A DNA stretch of 64,000 nt from Eleusine coracana subsp. coracana. Lineage: Eukaryota; Streptophyta; Magnoliopsida; Poales; Poaceae. Positions 1 to 11,542 of the stretch are shown here, piece after piece. The stretch covers positions 24,216,001-24,280,000 of the forward strand of contig CM064428.1 in the NCBI GenBank assembly GCA_032690845.1, read 5' to 3'. How positions within the stretch are numbered: position 1 is the first letter of the stretch; each line of letters starts with the position of its first letter. A model generated the notes under the pieces. The model worked only from the letters and a program-made list of their open reading frames with translations. It was not told where the DNA came from and did no database searches. The position numbers and the translations under genes are program-made.

Positions 1-2201
1 GATTGACCGATGATAGCATGATATGTCGAATCGAGATCCACCACTTGGAAAAGGATGCGCTCAGTCCTGAAGTTCTCACGGGTACCGAAGGCGACCGGCA
101 ATCTAATTTGTCCAATAGGAATCGAAGTCTTGCCAGGCACAATCCCATGGAAAGGTGAAGAACTCGGCTGAAGATCATTAACTGACAGACCGAGCTCTTT
201 AAGAGTCTTGGTGAAGATTAAGTCCAAACTACTTCCTCCATCAATAAGTACTTTGTTGAACTTTACCTCCTTCATCGTGGTCTTGTCGCCATCGTCCTTG
301 GTCTTGTCTTTGCTATTGCGCCTCGGGGGATCTTTAGCCACCTTGAGCACAGGTGTTGTAAAAGCCTTCAGTCGATAGCAATCCTTCACTTTGTGGTTTC
401 CCTTTGGGTGCCAAAGGCACAGACCACTCAGCAGCTCATCCGTGGACGGTTGGTTTGTTCGAGGGTTCTTCTGAAATCGGTCCACCGTGTGAACCGCGTT
501 GTCAGATTTCCTCTTCTTATCCTTCTTGGAGGACTTGGGCTTGTCCGATCGCTTCTCCTTGCCTTTTCCCCAGATGTCATCTAATGCCGACTCACCAGAT
601 GCGAACTTGTCAGCGATCTCGAAGCACTCTTGAGCGGCCAGCTTGAGGTCATGATTCCTTTGATCGATCTCTCGAACCAAATCATCGCTGCGGATCCCTC
701 CTTGGAAGGTAGCAATAATTTGTTTGTCCGGGACATTAGGGACCTCAGTCTTGTTAGCACAAAATCGCTTGTTGTAGTCACCAAGAGGTTCATCAGTCTT
801 CTGCTTGATCTGAGTGAGGTCGAAGTGGTTGCCCGGTCGGTTGCAGGTAGCTTGGAAGCTTTCTATGAGCTTCTTGTTGAGGTCTCCCCAAGACGTGATT
901 GACTCCTCCGGAAGAGATGTGAGCCATATCCGAACGGCTGGATCTAGGCAGACCGGAAGGTAATTAGCCATTACGTAGGAATCACCTCCAGGTGACCGAA
1001 TCGCCATGCTGTAGAGCTGCAGCCACTCTCGGGGGTTGGTCTGACCATCTTATTTTTTGATGGGGACCGGCTTCAATCCTTTTGTCCATCGAGCTATGTG
1101 AAGCCTAGGGATGTAAGCTTTGATGCCATCAATCTCATCGTCGGTAGGCGTCGGCGACCACCTATGCCTGTCTGGAGACGGAGTTGGACGGTGGCCGTGT
1201 CGTGGACAAACATCATTGTCATGACGACATCGCCTATGGTCATCATCCTTGTTATCACGCCGATCCCGATCGTCACGTCGATGACGGCCATCGCGGTTGT
1301 CTCTTGGAGGAGGATCTTGACGGTCCTCTCGTCGGTTGTCCTGTCGGTCATCCCGTCGGTCGTTCGTTCTCCAATCACGATGTTCTTCCTCATAGCATCG
1401 GTTGTCCCGAGCACATTCTTCATAGTGAGAGTTGATGGTATCTCATCCATCACGGATACTGAGAGAATTTCTTAGATATTCACGCGTATGCCGACCTCGT
1501 CGAGATGCGTGACTAGAACTTGTGACTGACTGAGATTTTGCGGCCTCTTGAGCCGCAGCAGCCTTAAGCATAGTCACCGCCTTCTGCATGACAGGGGTCT
1601 GATAATTCATATCGACCATTAGAGTGTCGAGCAAAGTTTTGGCCCTGGTGACGTTATTCTGAGGAGTGTGGTAGACCTTGACGCCATCCACTTTGAGGTC
1701 TGGACCGAGATCCAGTCGCCGTGCGTTGTGTGAACAGCGTGACCCTCTTGGCCGATGGCACTGACCGACCGATAATGCATCACCTGGAGGGTTCTCCTCC
1801 AGTTGACCTCCTTTGGCTAATTGCTTCGGGTGGCCATTGATGGGGTTACCTTCTTGTTCACCGTCTTGGTCACCATCATGGTCTCCATCCGCAGGATCTG
1901 CTATATCCACCATGTTGACAGTATGGGGATATGGGTAAGCGGATCCGACCGAGTACTCATCAAAGGACCAATCCGATTTTGAATTGTTCCCGAAGGAAAG
2001 ACCTTCTTCCTCAGATTCAAGTGGAACCAATGCGGAGATCATGTCAGACGAACTAGGTGATCACGCCATGGAGACGGCTGCGGTCGAGTTAGATCTGTGG
2101 TTTTCCAAATCTAGGGCTCTGTTGTCGCCGACCGTGAAGTCGAGCGATCCAAAGGTGATCTTGAAGTCCAGTGAGTACTGAATGATGGGAATTTCGGCCA
2201 T
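1..2201 (-). pseudogene. Gag-protease of a Tat-lineage Ty3 retrotransposon (broken, runs off left edge)
   Basis: On the minus strand one frame runs from the ATG at 2199-2201, 32 bases after the primer-binding site, to the window edge. It is interrupted by stops TGA at 2061-2063, TGA at 1443-1445 and TAA at 1050-1052. An acidic N-terminus is followed by a run rich in Arg and Asp (about 1180-1440), then a Gag core containing ITSWGDLNKKLIESF and LGDYNKRF. A zinc-finger-like CLWHPKGNHKVKDC lies at 378-419. The retropepsin motif LIDGGSS is at about 225-245, active-site DGGS at 231-242. DGGS in place of DTG/DSG and this Gag type fit the Tat/RIRE2 group. Gag would form the particle and the protease would mature it. 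Pol lies outside the window. Lineage is inferred from motifs. Confidence 0.85.
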
Positions 2202-2233
2202 CGTAGTCGACGGAGAATCCCGGCGAGCCTTTA

Positions 2234-2251
2234 CCCCTACCTGGCGCGCCA
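2234..2251 (-). other. Primer-binding site of the Tat-like element
   Basis: Two bases inside the LTR end, the minus strand reads TGGCGCGCCAGGTAGGGG. This is the complement of a tRNA 3' end terminating in CCA. I believe this is the tRNA-Arg type used by RIRE2-like elements, but I did not check it against a tRNA sequence. A near-identical site lies at 63840-63857. Confidence 0.75.
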
Positions 2252-2253
2252 AC

Positions 2254-2633
2254 TGTCGAAGCTTGAGATCGGTAGTAATTATATAGGGCTACGTCGAGAC
2301 TAAGAACTACGATGGTAACACAAGACGCCAAGTTACACAGGTTCGGGCCCTCTCGATGAGAGTAAAAACCCTACGTCCTGTATTCTATGTATTGATTGTA
2401 ATCTGGTGTATCGCCTTGTCCCCCGATGGGGGGTACCCTGCCGCCTCATATATCCGATCGGTTGGGGCGTACATGAAGAGTCCTAGTTGTAACCCTAAAG
2501 GATTTACATAGGAAGTCTATCTCTAAATGCCTTGTGCTCCAAGCCGACTCGGTCGGCATCCTTGTTGACGAAGTACCCGGTCGGCCACCGACTTAGTCTT
2601 TTATGAGGATACCCGTAAAGCAAGTATCCCACA
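2254..2633 (-). mobile_element. 5' LTR of the Tat-like element (about 380 bp)
   Basis: On the plus strand it starts TGTCGAAGC next to the PBS and ends GTATCCCACA, so in element orientation it runs TGTGGG...CGACA. A TATA-like ATATATGAGG lies on the minus strand near 2440-2450. The block around 2300-2370, with GGTTCGGGCCC and AAAACCCTACGTC, recurs at 63860-64000 and more distantly at 52190 and 56120, linking four Tat-like LTRs. It abuts Athila-like sequence at 2634, so this element appears to have inserted near the start of that LTR. Confidence 0.8.
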
Positions 2634-4260
2634 CATATGGATGCCGATGTAGCCTTCACTCAAGAGTATTCCGAGGTATCGATTCCACGAGGAACGAGAA
2701 GTGAAATTCTATCCTAATCCAACTCTAGTGAACAAAAGAGAGGAACAACAATGGTTGAGAGGAGAATAGGTTCTATCGAGAGAAGAGGTCCTCGAGCCAG
2801 GTAATCTGATGTAGTAAACTCCTGCTAAGTAATTTAATGTGATCCTATCTCAATTTATCTACTTCAGGGCATGAAAACGATCTACTAATAAGGGTCGGTA
2901 ACTAACCTCATATACTAGTGGGTAAGCTATCGCTAGACAACCTTGCTTGAGGCTTCTCGAATGTGCTGGATTACATTATTGGAGGGACAAGGCTGCCACT
3001 AGCTGCCACCTACCACACAGCCCGTGGGGACGAATGCAATCTTAGGAAAACTAAGTCTAAACACCACGTATACACATAGACTTTCATACCAGCTCCAGAA
3101 TTGGTAAGCATAACAAATTAATGCGATAAAGCAATAAAAGGTTATGCATGAGGATCCTGCAGATAAAAGGATAGAAATACTCACTTTATTACTTGGACAA
3201 GAGTATAACTACATGTTACCTAGCGGAAGGACGAGGAATCTACTCTTGGTGGAGCTTCATCCTAAGGCACAAGATGGAGAAGGAGCCAACATTCCTGGCT
3301 CCCTCCTGGACTTCTACCTCTCACTCTCACTCCCTATTCTCATACATCTCTCCAGCGTGGTGCTTGTTGTTCTCTTCTTCAATTGTTGTCTAAACTTGTG
3401 GCTAAACTGCCGTATTTATACCCAAATGATGGAGGGCAGGTACTTGTAGGCTGGTGGGAAGTCGATGGCCGAAAACGGTGAAAACTCATTAGCCGGGCGG
3501 CCAGGTATGCCGAGCGGCAAGGTCGGCTAGGCGGCCAGGAAGGCCGGGCGAACACCTGATTTGGTCAGTTTTTCAACCAACTTATTTTGGACAGCCGTAA
3601 TGATGTTCTAAGGTCGGTTTTAAGGGTCAGTTGTCTATTTTCCATTGGTTTTATGTCGATAGGCATGGCAGGCCGGGCAGTAGGCTTTATGGGCCGAATG
3701 GATCAGTAAGCCGGGTTGCAAGCATGTGGGGCGGCAAGGTCCGCCGGGCGGCATGACTCGCCGGACAGCACGGTCCGCTGTGCGGCATGACTTGTCGGGC
3801 CGCCCGCTGGGCGGCAAGGTCCGCCAAGCGGTGGCTCATTTTTGTGCAGCAGCCCGTTGACCAAGTGGCTTAGTTGTCCTTCCCCTCTCCCGGTTGGGCA
3901 ATGTGTTGACCTCCTTCCTTTGTCTATTTGAAAATCTTTTGGACCAGAATTAGGAAATGACTTCATGCCGATGGCATTTGCTTGTCGACCGGGTGAGAGG
4001 GTGAAGTTACAAATCGGCCGGTGGTCCTAGGTTGTGTTGTCGTATGACCAGGAATTAATTGGACACTTGATTCACCATGCCGGGTGATGATAGCTTATCA
4101 TCCAGCCGGTTGACAATTTTAGTTGGTGATGACCTGACCAGGTACTGATTTTTGCTGTTAACTAACCTATCAGCTGTCAGAAAATGGCTATTTTACAACT
4201 TTGATTAGCCGACGGGGTATTTTCACATGTTTTTGCATATTTTAACCTTGTAGCACCTAC
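2634..4260 (-). mobile_element. Athila-like LTR, left copy
   Basis: It aligns by eye along its length with 42634-44128, for example CTATCCTAATCCAACTCTAG near 2715 and GATAGCTTATCATCCAGCC near 4090, with roughly 10 percent mismatches in the stretches I compared. Its first ~40 bases are missing, replaced by the Tat LTR. It ends at CACCTAC, one base short of the partner's terminus, directly against another LTR. GC-rich short repeats built on GGCCGGGCGGC and CCGCCGGGCGG occupy about 3480-3840. The orientation matches the gag-bearing copy at 42594, so this is probably the 3' LTR of that element. The small ORFs inside are not credible genes. Confidence 0.7.
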
Positions 4261-7190
4261 TGTGGCGCCCCTCCCCGCAGGATCGGGATCCCGACGGTGC
4301 TGATAACGAAGACACTTGATAATACAACATTGGTTCAAATTTAAATTTAATATCACATCAATTGGTCATCAGAGTGCGGTGGAATATTACAAGTTCATAA
4401 TGTTTTGAAACACAGCGGAAGCAATTACGATAAAGCTACGAGCTCGACGGTACAGCATAGTAATGGTTCATGCCTGAAGAACCATCACTCTAGCATCACA
4501 CATCATCACTGCGGCGGGAAGTTGGACTCCCAGTGGGCAGTCCAACCCTCAGGGACTTGCATGTCCCAGGGCAGCACATCTACAGGCAATTCTACTTCTT
4601 CATTACCTAAAAACAACAGTGGCACAAAGCCTGAGTACTAATTACTCAGCAAGTCTTACTCGTCGGACTCCTAGACATGCAACGGCTCTAATAGGTGGCT
4701 TGTTTGAAAAGACTCGCAGTAAGCAACCTATTAGTTCTATCAAGTTTTATTCTTCAATTTAATTGAGTATAGCAGAAATGTAACTTTAGTTGCAACAAAA
4801 AGATAATAAAGCAATACATAAAGTAAGTGCAACATAAGATCAATAATAGTAATACCAACAATAAGCATCATAGTTAACTTCCAATCCAGGTTCAACTATG
4901 TGACGACGCAATGACCAAGTGGTACTCATTACTGCGAGGGACAGCAATTGCAATTGATTTACACCAGCTGGGAAAACCCGAGATACACGACACATACGCA
5001 CCGGTTAAGGTCGTATATGGCAACTTTTCGCAAGGACAAAAAACAACTTGGTCCGGGTACAGTCTCAGGGAGTGGGCATGCCATTCTGCCAACAGTACTT
5101 CGTGGTCTGAACCGTCCACTCCAACAGTAGGAGGGTCAACGACCACTGTACTGGGTACCGTCCTCATTGCCGCGCCAATGCTACATCAGTTTACTAGTGC
5201 CCATAGACTAGCATGCATTCGGTACTGTTCAATACTTGACCAAAGGGCCGACCACGGACGGGTCCTAGGTTCAACAAGGCAGGGCTACCGCAGTCAACAC
5301 CCATGTATTGCGACAAACCTACACATGCATCTTCCCTGCCCGGTCATAATAGTAAAATAAGCTTCTTTTTAGGTTTCCCGTTCCAGTGGTCAAGTTCATT
5401 TCTTAGTAATGATATCTACTGGGTCTAGCAATTACTAAGCCTAGCGACACAGTACCAATACTACCAAAGTTCTAATGACAGTGGCGTAGGTCATTTGGCT
5501 ATCATGCAAGTGGGTTCCAATCAACTCCTTTGACCTAATGCAACAATGATTACAGACACTAGTAATATTGAAAACTAGTAACTTTATAAAAGGGGGAATG
5601 TGAACCGGGGCTTGCCTGGATTGATTTTAGTGCTAGCAACTATAACGTCTTGTTCTTGGGGATCAAGGTCCTTCTAGAGATCCTCTTCTTCCTGCTCCGG
5701 GTTGTCGTTGCCTATATGATTGAATTGTCGGTATTATCAAAATACCATAGGATGCAATGATATGATGCACAATGTCCTTAAAGGTTGATTAACATTATTA
5801 TTATGTTCTCGAAGCCATATGCTTCAGAGAAGTTGGGTTGTGGTTTAATGTTAATAAAGTTACTCTTATTGTTCTCGAAGCCATATGCTTCAGAGAAAAA
5901 AAATTGTCATCATCACACTTAGTATGTGTAACTTATGAAATTAATGTGATGACTTATTTTATTAAGAAGTTCTCGCAGACATATGCTTCAAAGAAACAAT
6001 TCTAAAGTTCCATTATGTTATGTGTGTTAATCATTTATTTAGGGTTGTTATTGTTTTTCAAACAATCAAGCAATTATAGTAGTAACCAAATGATTCTGGA
6101 CTTGAGTGATTTATCATGAGCAGGGACATATGTGAATTGAACTCTTACCATTTTATAGCTTCAGGATAGCATTATTCCAATTACTAGCATTTATTAAAGT
6201 AGCATAGTGACATAAGCCATTAATTTAAGTTAACTAAGTAATTTTCGGTTTCTAGACTTGTGTAATTTACTGAGCATAGGGACTTATGTGAGTGATTTCT
6301 GTGCCAAGTGGCAGGGGCCAATTATTTATAAAATAATTACTAGGATTAATTCAAGTGAACACACTAAATAAATTCCAGAGCCTAACTTAATTTATATTTT
6401 TCCAAACCAAAATTTGTGATGATAGATAATCATGTTTTTACCAAGCATGCCAAAAATCAGGATTTAATTTCACTCCTAGAATTTTTGGTGAATTAGTTAG
6501 TGTTTTAACAATTTATTAATTTAACAAAAATGCATGTACAGAAACTATGATTTGTTATTTTACTAAAATAGAGCACTGAGAATTGTGTCCAACAAAATTT
6601 GTTTGAGGCTCAATGGATTCGAATTTGATTTACTATGGTTTTTCCAAGTTTTTAGCATTTTCTGGGGCCTTTCTGGTATTTTCTGGTTTAAAGGGGGAGC
6701 CACGTAGGCGACACGTGAGCGACACGTAGGCTACATGTCAGCTGCCCAGTAGGATGCCAGTGTGCAGGGGGGGTCAGCGGCGCCGGGCTCGCCGGAGGAC
6801 GGTCAAACCTCACCGTCGGCGGCTGCGCGCGATGGAGGCTCGCCGCGAGACTACACACGCGACGCACACGTCGAGGCAAACACGTTTTGGCGGTTGGCGA
6901 GGACGGAGGCTCACCGGAAGGGGGTTGGCGACGAGAGGCGGCGGAGCGGAGGTCTTCGGCGGAGTCGTGTCTTAGCTTTGGTGCACGGATTCGGTCGTCG
7001 TCTTCGCCTATAGCATCACGGGAACGAGGCGACGCTCGGCATCTCGTCGGAGGTAGGAGCTCGTCATGGGGGCGGCTCCGGTTGCCCGGAGCAGAGGTGG
7101 CGGTCGGGGGAAAAAGGAAATGCCGGTGTCCTGGTGCATGGAATCGAACAAGATTGAGTCAGGGGTCGCGGGGGAAACTTGCGCTTGTGT
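4261..7190 (-). mobile_element. Inverted, 5'-truncated LTR of family A (Tekay/Del-like)
   Basis: Reverse-complement match to the 3' part of the A-family LTR. It begins TGTGGCGCCCC, the reverse of the LTR end seen at 8268, 21412, 31031 and 60429. It continues through the AT-rich middle (5400-6670) and the GC-rich zone (6690-7190). The first part of the LTR, starting TGTGACACC, is missing: at about 7190 the sequence switches to the plus-strand copy of the same LTR end. Its left end is the outer terminus of an LTR, not a PBS side. It contains a 91-codon version (4892-5167) of the small LTR ORF described at 7356. Confidence 0.8.
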
Positions 7191-8268
7191 AGGTGCATGT
7201 GTAGGTTTGCAACAATACATGGGTGTTGACAGCGGTAGCCCTGCCTGATCTAACCTAGGACCCGTCCGTGGTCGGCCCCTTGGTCAAGTATTGAACAATA
7301 CTGAATGCATGCTAGTCTATGGGCACTAGTAAACTGACGTAGCATTGACACGACAATGAGGACGGTACCTAGTACAGTGGTCGTTGACCCTTCTGCTGCT
7401 GGAGTGGGCGGTTTATACCGTGAAGTACTGTTGGCAGGATGGCATGCCCACTCGCTGAGACTGGGCCCGGACCGAGTTGTTTTTCGTCCTTGCGAAAGGT
7501 TGCCATATACGATCTTAATTGGTGCGTATGTGTCGTGTATCTCGGGTTATCCCAGCTGGTGTAAATCAATTGCAATTGTTGTCCCACGCAGTAATGAGTA
7601 CCACTTGGTCACTGAGTCGTCATGTAGTTGCACATGGTACTTGGAAATTGATTATGATGCTTAGCGTTAATGTTACTATTATTGCTCTTATGTTGTACTT
7701 ACCTTATGTATTGCTTTATTATCTTATTGTTGCAGCTAAAGTTACATTCTGCTCTACCCAGTTAATTTGAGAAGTAAAACTTGATAGAACTAATAGGTTG
7801 CTTAGTGTGAGTCTTTTTCAAACAAGCCACCTATTAGAGCCATTGCATGCCTAGATGTCCGACGGGTAAGTCTTGCTGAGTAATTAGTACTCAGGCTTTG
7901 TGCCACTATTGTTTTCAGGTAATGAAGAGGTAGAATTGCCTGAGAATGTGCTGCCCTGGGACATGCAAGTCCCTGAGGGTTGGACTGCCCACTGGGAGTC
8001 CGACTCACCACCGCAGTATTGATGTGTGTTGCTAGAGTGATGGTTCTCCGGGCAGGAATCATTACTATGTTGTATCGTCAAGCTCATAGCTCCTTATGTT
8101 ATTCGCTTCCGCTTTGTTTTCAAAAACATTATGAACTTATAATATTCAGCTGCACTCTGATGACTTAATGATGTAATATTCAACTTAAATCCGAACCAAT
8201 GTTGTATTATCAAATGTCTGCGTTATCAGCACCGTCGGGACCTCGATCCTCCGGGAAGGGGCGCCATA
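7191..8268 (+). mobile_element. 5' LTR of element A, only its 3' third
   Basis: The LTR is cut at its 5' side near 7191 and ends GGGGCGCCATA two bases before the PBS; other copies end CCACA. A 102-codon ORF at 7356-7664 has same-length counterparts at 20704-21012 and 30118-30426 and a shorter one at 4892-5167 (minus). It has no recognised domain. It may be chance openness in a GC-balanced stretch, but no indel has entered it in any copy. Confidence 0.8.
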
Positions 8269-8270
8269 GC

Positions 8271-8282
8271 TGGTATCAGAGC
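8271..8282 (+). other. tRNA-iMet primer-binding site of element A
   Basis: TGGTATCAGAGC, the standard plant initiator-methionine tRNA complement, lies two bases after the LTR end. The same 12-mer follows the LTR of element B at 60432-60443. Confidence 0.95.
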
Positions 8283-9224
8283 CGTGGTCCATGATAATAC
8301 AACAAATAAATTGTATTTTCAAAAACCACGATGTTACGAGTGAGGATACGTTAGTATTGCCCCTAGCAGATAATAGGATGGTGACAAAGCTAACCTGGGT
8401 TATGTTTGTTTACATTATTACATCTACGGCTTCTTCAAATGAAGGTACGTGCATGCTTAACCGACACGCGTGATATCGGTGTCTGTGCTCGTAGGCGGAT
8501 ACGAGACACTGTTGGCTCGTGACTTATCACGGGGCGATCCTTTTTCCATGGATTATTACTAGTAGAACTGTGCTTCTTTTCGTAGTTTCTTTTGAATTTG
8601 ATGTATTGTTTCTGCAATGGATCTTCTGTAGGTACACTAATGTTATTAGTATAACTTATAGAATGACTTACGTGTTGAGTGCGGGTCGTCACCAAATATC
8701 CGTGCCACTAAGCCTCGGCAAGTTAGGTGTTGTGTTGTGAGGAACGATAGGTTAATAAAATGAAGGTTTTGCATCATGTATCCCATTATAAGTAAACTAA
8801 AATTTGGTTCTCTCCTTGCTCACCAACCTCTGAATAAAAATTTTCTAAACATGATAAGCATAAAATTCTGAATAACAAGGTTAACAAGAATCTGTCCTAT
8901 TTTTAGCTGCCAACTTCAAAAACTCATAACTAAAGTTATACTTCGGATTTTTAGGTGTTCAAACCCAATCTGGAAAGCTCTTGAAGTCTATTTTCATCTC
9001 CAATAGGTTTCACCATTTTCCCAGTTTTCCTCTGTCCAGTAGAGCCAAAACATTAAGCCTCTATCAATCTGAAACAGAATTTGTTTTAAAACCCATTGCC
9101 GTATTATTGCCCCTTGAGGCTGGAAAATGTGAACTAAAAACTTTGTTTCTGTATTTCATAGCACTTATATAAAATCCATTGTTACTCATGGAACACTGTA
9201 CTCACCATTGGGTTTATGTTCCAG
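8283..9224 (+). other. Untranslated leader of element A
   Basis: About 940 bases between the PBS and the first ORF. It is matched nearly base for base by 60444-61384 in element B. I see no ORF with coding character; small open frames differ between the two copies. It presumably holds packaging and translation-control sequence, which is inference. Confidence 0.7.
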
Positions 9225-10157
9225 ATGGGTGACCACGGTTTCGAGGAGCTTTCACACGACGGGTAGCGCTACACCACAGATCTCCACCACCGTGGCTTTC
9301 CTACACTTTTGTGGGATCTTCTACGCTTGCTGGGCTACGACAAGACGCCCTCCTACAAGGGCCGCAAGGTCCGTCATCACGGCATGACTCTTGCTGAGGT
9401 GCACATCAGTGTGCCCACACACCCGCGCAACCTCGATATGGCGGGTATGGAGAACACAACGACTTGTGGGAGCCTTCGTGAGGGCTTGGATAGAGTCGCC
9501 CACAGGGCTCTCACCCACTTCTGCGGGCGCCACACAGCAGCGCTCTCAGGGACCCTGTTTGAGATGATCCCTATTTGGCACCAGGCCAACCCGATCTGCT
9601 AGAGGCGCGTGAGGTGCATTGGCCGTGACGACTACCCGATGTAGCACGCAGGGTACCACCGTGTGTCCTACTACTCCGAGTACCTCCTCAACTTCGATGA
9701 GGAGGCTAGCAGCCATAGCGGGATCATATTGGCTGAGGCCGAGCAGGTCTGGGTACAGAGGAATGACCTACAGGCACAGACCAATGCATAGTAGAGAGAG
9801 ATTCAGCGGCTGATCGCTGCTCTTGAGGCGAGTGAGGCTCGTGTTACTGAGGTGACTAGACAGCGCGACACCCTCGCGTAGGAGGTTGACAGACGTGGTG
9901 TGATTATGCAGCAGTGCACCAACCACAACAACCACCTGTAGCATAAGTTGATGGCTGCACAACACGAGATGGAGCTTGTGGGAGAGGATTTAGAGACCCT
10001 GGCTCAGTAGAACCAGGGCCTACAGTAGCAGCTTGAGGCAGCCCTTGCACCACCGGTAGCACTGGAGGAGGAGGACCCGCGGGAGGATATGGACGAGGAG
10101 TCTGAGACTACGAGGCACCAGCTCGAGGCAGGACCTAGGAGGATAGTGGTAGACTAG
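9225..10157 (+). pseudogene. Extra ORF-a of element A, upstream of gag
   Basis: A 311-codon frame from ATG 9225 to TAG 10155-10157, broken by many stops, including TAG at 9600, 9789, 9792, 9879, 9939, 10008 and 10026. Element B keeps CAG at several of these positions. The N-terminal part contains LLGYD and YKGR..VHxH, with an FCGRHTAALSG segment near 9520. The C-terminal half (about 9750-10050) is Gln/Glu/Arg-rich and predicted coiled coil, followed by an acidic tail. I do not recognise a named domain. It resembles uncharacterised proteins I associate with large grass Ty3 elements, and shares its N-terminal pattern with ORF-b. The function is unknown; the coiled coil suggests self-association. 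Confidence 0.65.
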
Positions 10158-10391
10158 ATTAGTCTTGGTAGTCAGGATCAGTTGGGTCGGTAACTTTGTC
10201 GAACCACGCGAGGTTGTTGTATTTTGAGGTGGATGCGTGAGATGCTTTTGTAACTCGAGGGCCACATATTCTGAGTCATGTATTGAAACTATGATTATTT
10301 GCGCTATGCATTGGTTGTACCCTTAGTAGCTATTATTGTACAACAAAGTTTAATCGTACTCATTGACTCAATCAAAGTACTTTCTTCATAG

Positions 10392-11255
10392 ATGGCTGAA
10401 AATAAAGAACAACCAGCACAAAGTTGGGAAATTACCGATGGCCTGGAGTTCACAGGGATGATTCACCTGTTTTGGAGAGTTCTCCAGAGACTCGGATATT
10501 CCATTCCTCCCACCTATGTTGGCAAGGAATTCCAGGAGCATGGAGTCCCCTCATGCGTCATCCATGTGGCGGTTCCCGCCAATTACTTCGTCATCCCCGC
10601 ATGGGAATCTTGGACCCTTAACGTCATCAGGACAGATCTGCCTTCCACCTAGAATGTAGCTGCATTCAAGGCACTTACTCGATTCTGTGAAGACCACAAG
10701 CATGATGTTGCTGGAACACCCGTCGCCTTGCTACCCATTAATGATGTGACGGACTATGAGTGGATGAGGCGTGTGGATTTCATCTTTGACCCAAACCATC
10801 GCCACCATGATCCTATGCTGCCCCTAATAGAGTATTATGGTTTGTCCACTTTTGCTTTGTGCACAAACTTGTGCCGGCGTTTGGATGTGTTCCATTCTGC
10901 ACTTCGACTTTCTGAGGTCGAAAAACAAGCTAAGGATGAAGAAATTGCAGAACTGAACTAGCAAATCCAAGCCAAGAATGAAGAGATGGATGTGATTCTA
11001 GAAGAACGTGACCAAGCTTTGCAGGATGCAGTAGATTTGGAGCATGACATGATTGAGGCTCAAGATGACTTGAACGCATTCAAGGCTGCCCATCTTCCTA
11101 TTGAAGGGAATTGGGATGAGATCTTCATAGAGTATGGAGAACAAGACGATGTAGAGATGGCACCTGTCGGTGTTGATGACGAGGAAATGATGGATCTAGA
11201 GGCACCAGAAGAACCTCTAGAACCAAAAGAGCCGGAAGACTTAGTCCAGGAATAG
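10392..11255 (+). pseudogene. Extra ORF-b of element A, related to ORF-a
   Basis: A single 288-codon frame, ATG 10392 to TAG 11253-11255, with two internal TAG stops (10650-10652 and 10959-10961). The first 90 residues share LGY..PP.Y.G.E...H...H...P with ORF-a, and a later segment shares AL..FC..H....GT. Residues about 165-235 are heptad-like and rich in Glu, Gln, Lys and Asp, consistent with a coiled coil. The last 50 are strongly acidic, with EEPLEPKEPED near the end. It lies 234 bases after ORF-a and 288 before gag. The shared pattern suggests the two arose by duplication. Enzymatic function is not apparent. Confidence 0.65.
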
Positions 11256-11542
11256 ATGATTCGCTACCCTGTGTACGGTCGTGTAGTATATGTATCCCTA
11301 GTTCGATGTAGGAGTGTGATTCTTGCATAATGTGTCCGCAATACCATAGCTAGGCATTGGCACATATATGTAAGGAACTGTGTGATGATGTCCTTTAACA
11401 ACCATGTAGACTGAATTGAATCAATGGAGATGGTTATCATTTCTGAGATTTTACTGTGCCTCTTGCAAATTTATATTCTAGCGCATGTGATTTTATGGAA
11501 TATTTTGAGAAATAACTAATGTGCAACCGTATAAATTGCAGC

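Noticed and set aside
1098..1475. 125-codon plus-strand ORF opposite the Tat-like Gag
   Set aside because: Shadow of the Arg/Asp-rich Gag segment on the minus strand.
3480..3840. GC-rich repeats of GGCCGGGCGGC type as a possible promoter island
   Set aside because: Internal to an Athila-like LTR and degenerate in the partner at 43480-43790; I see no start-site evidence.
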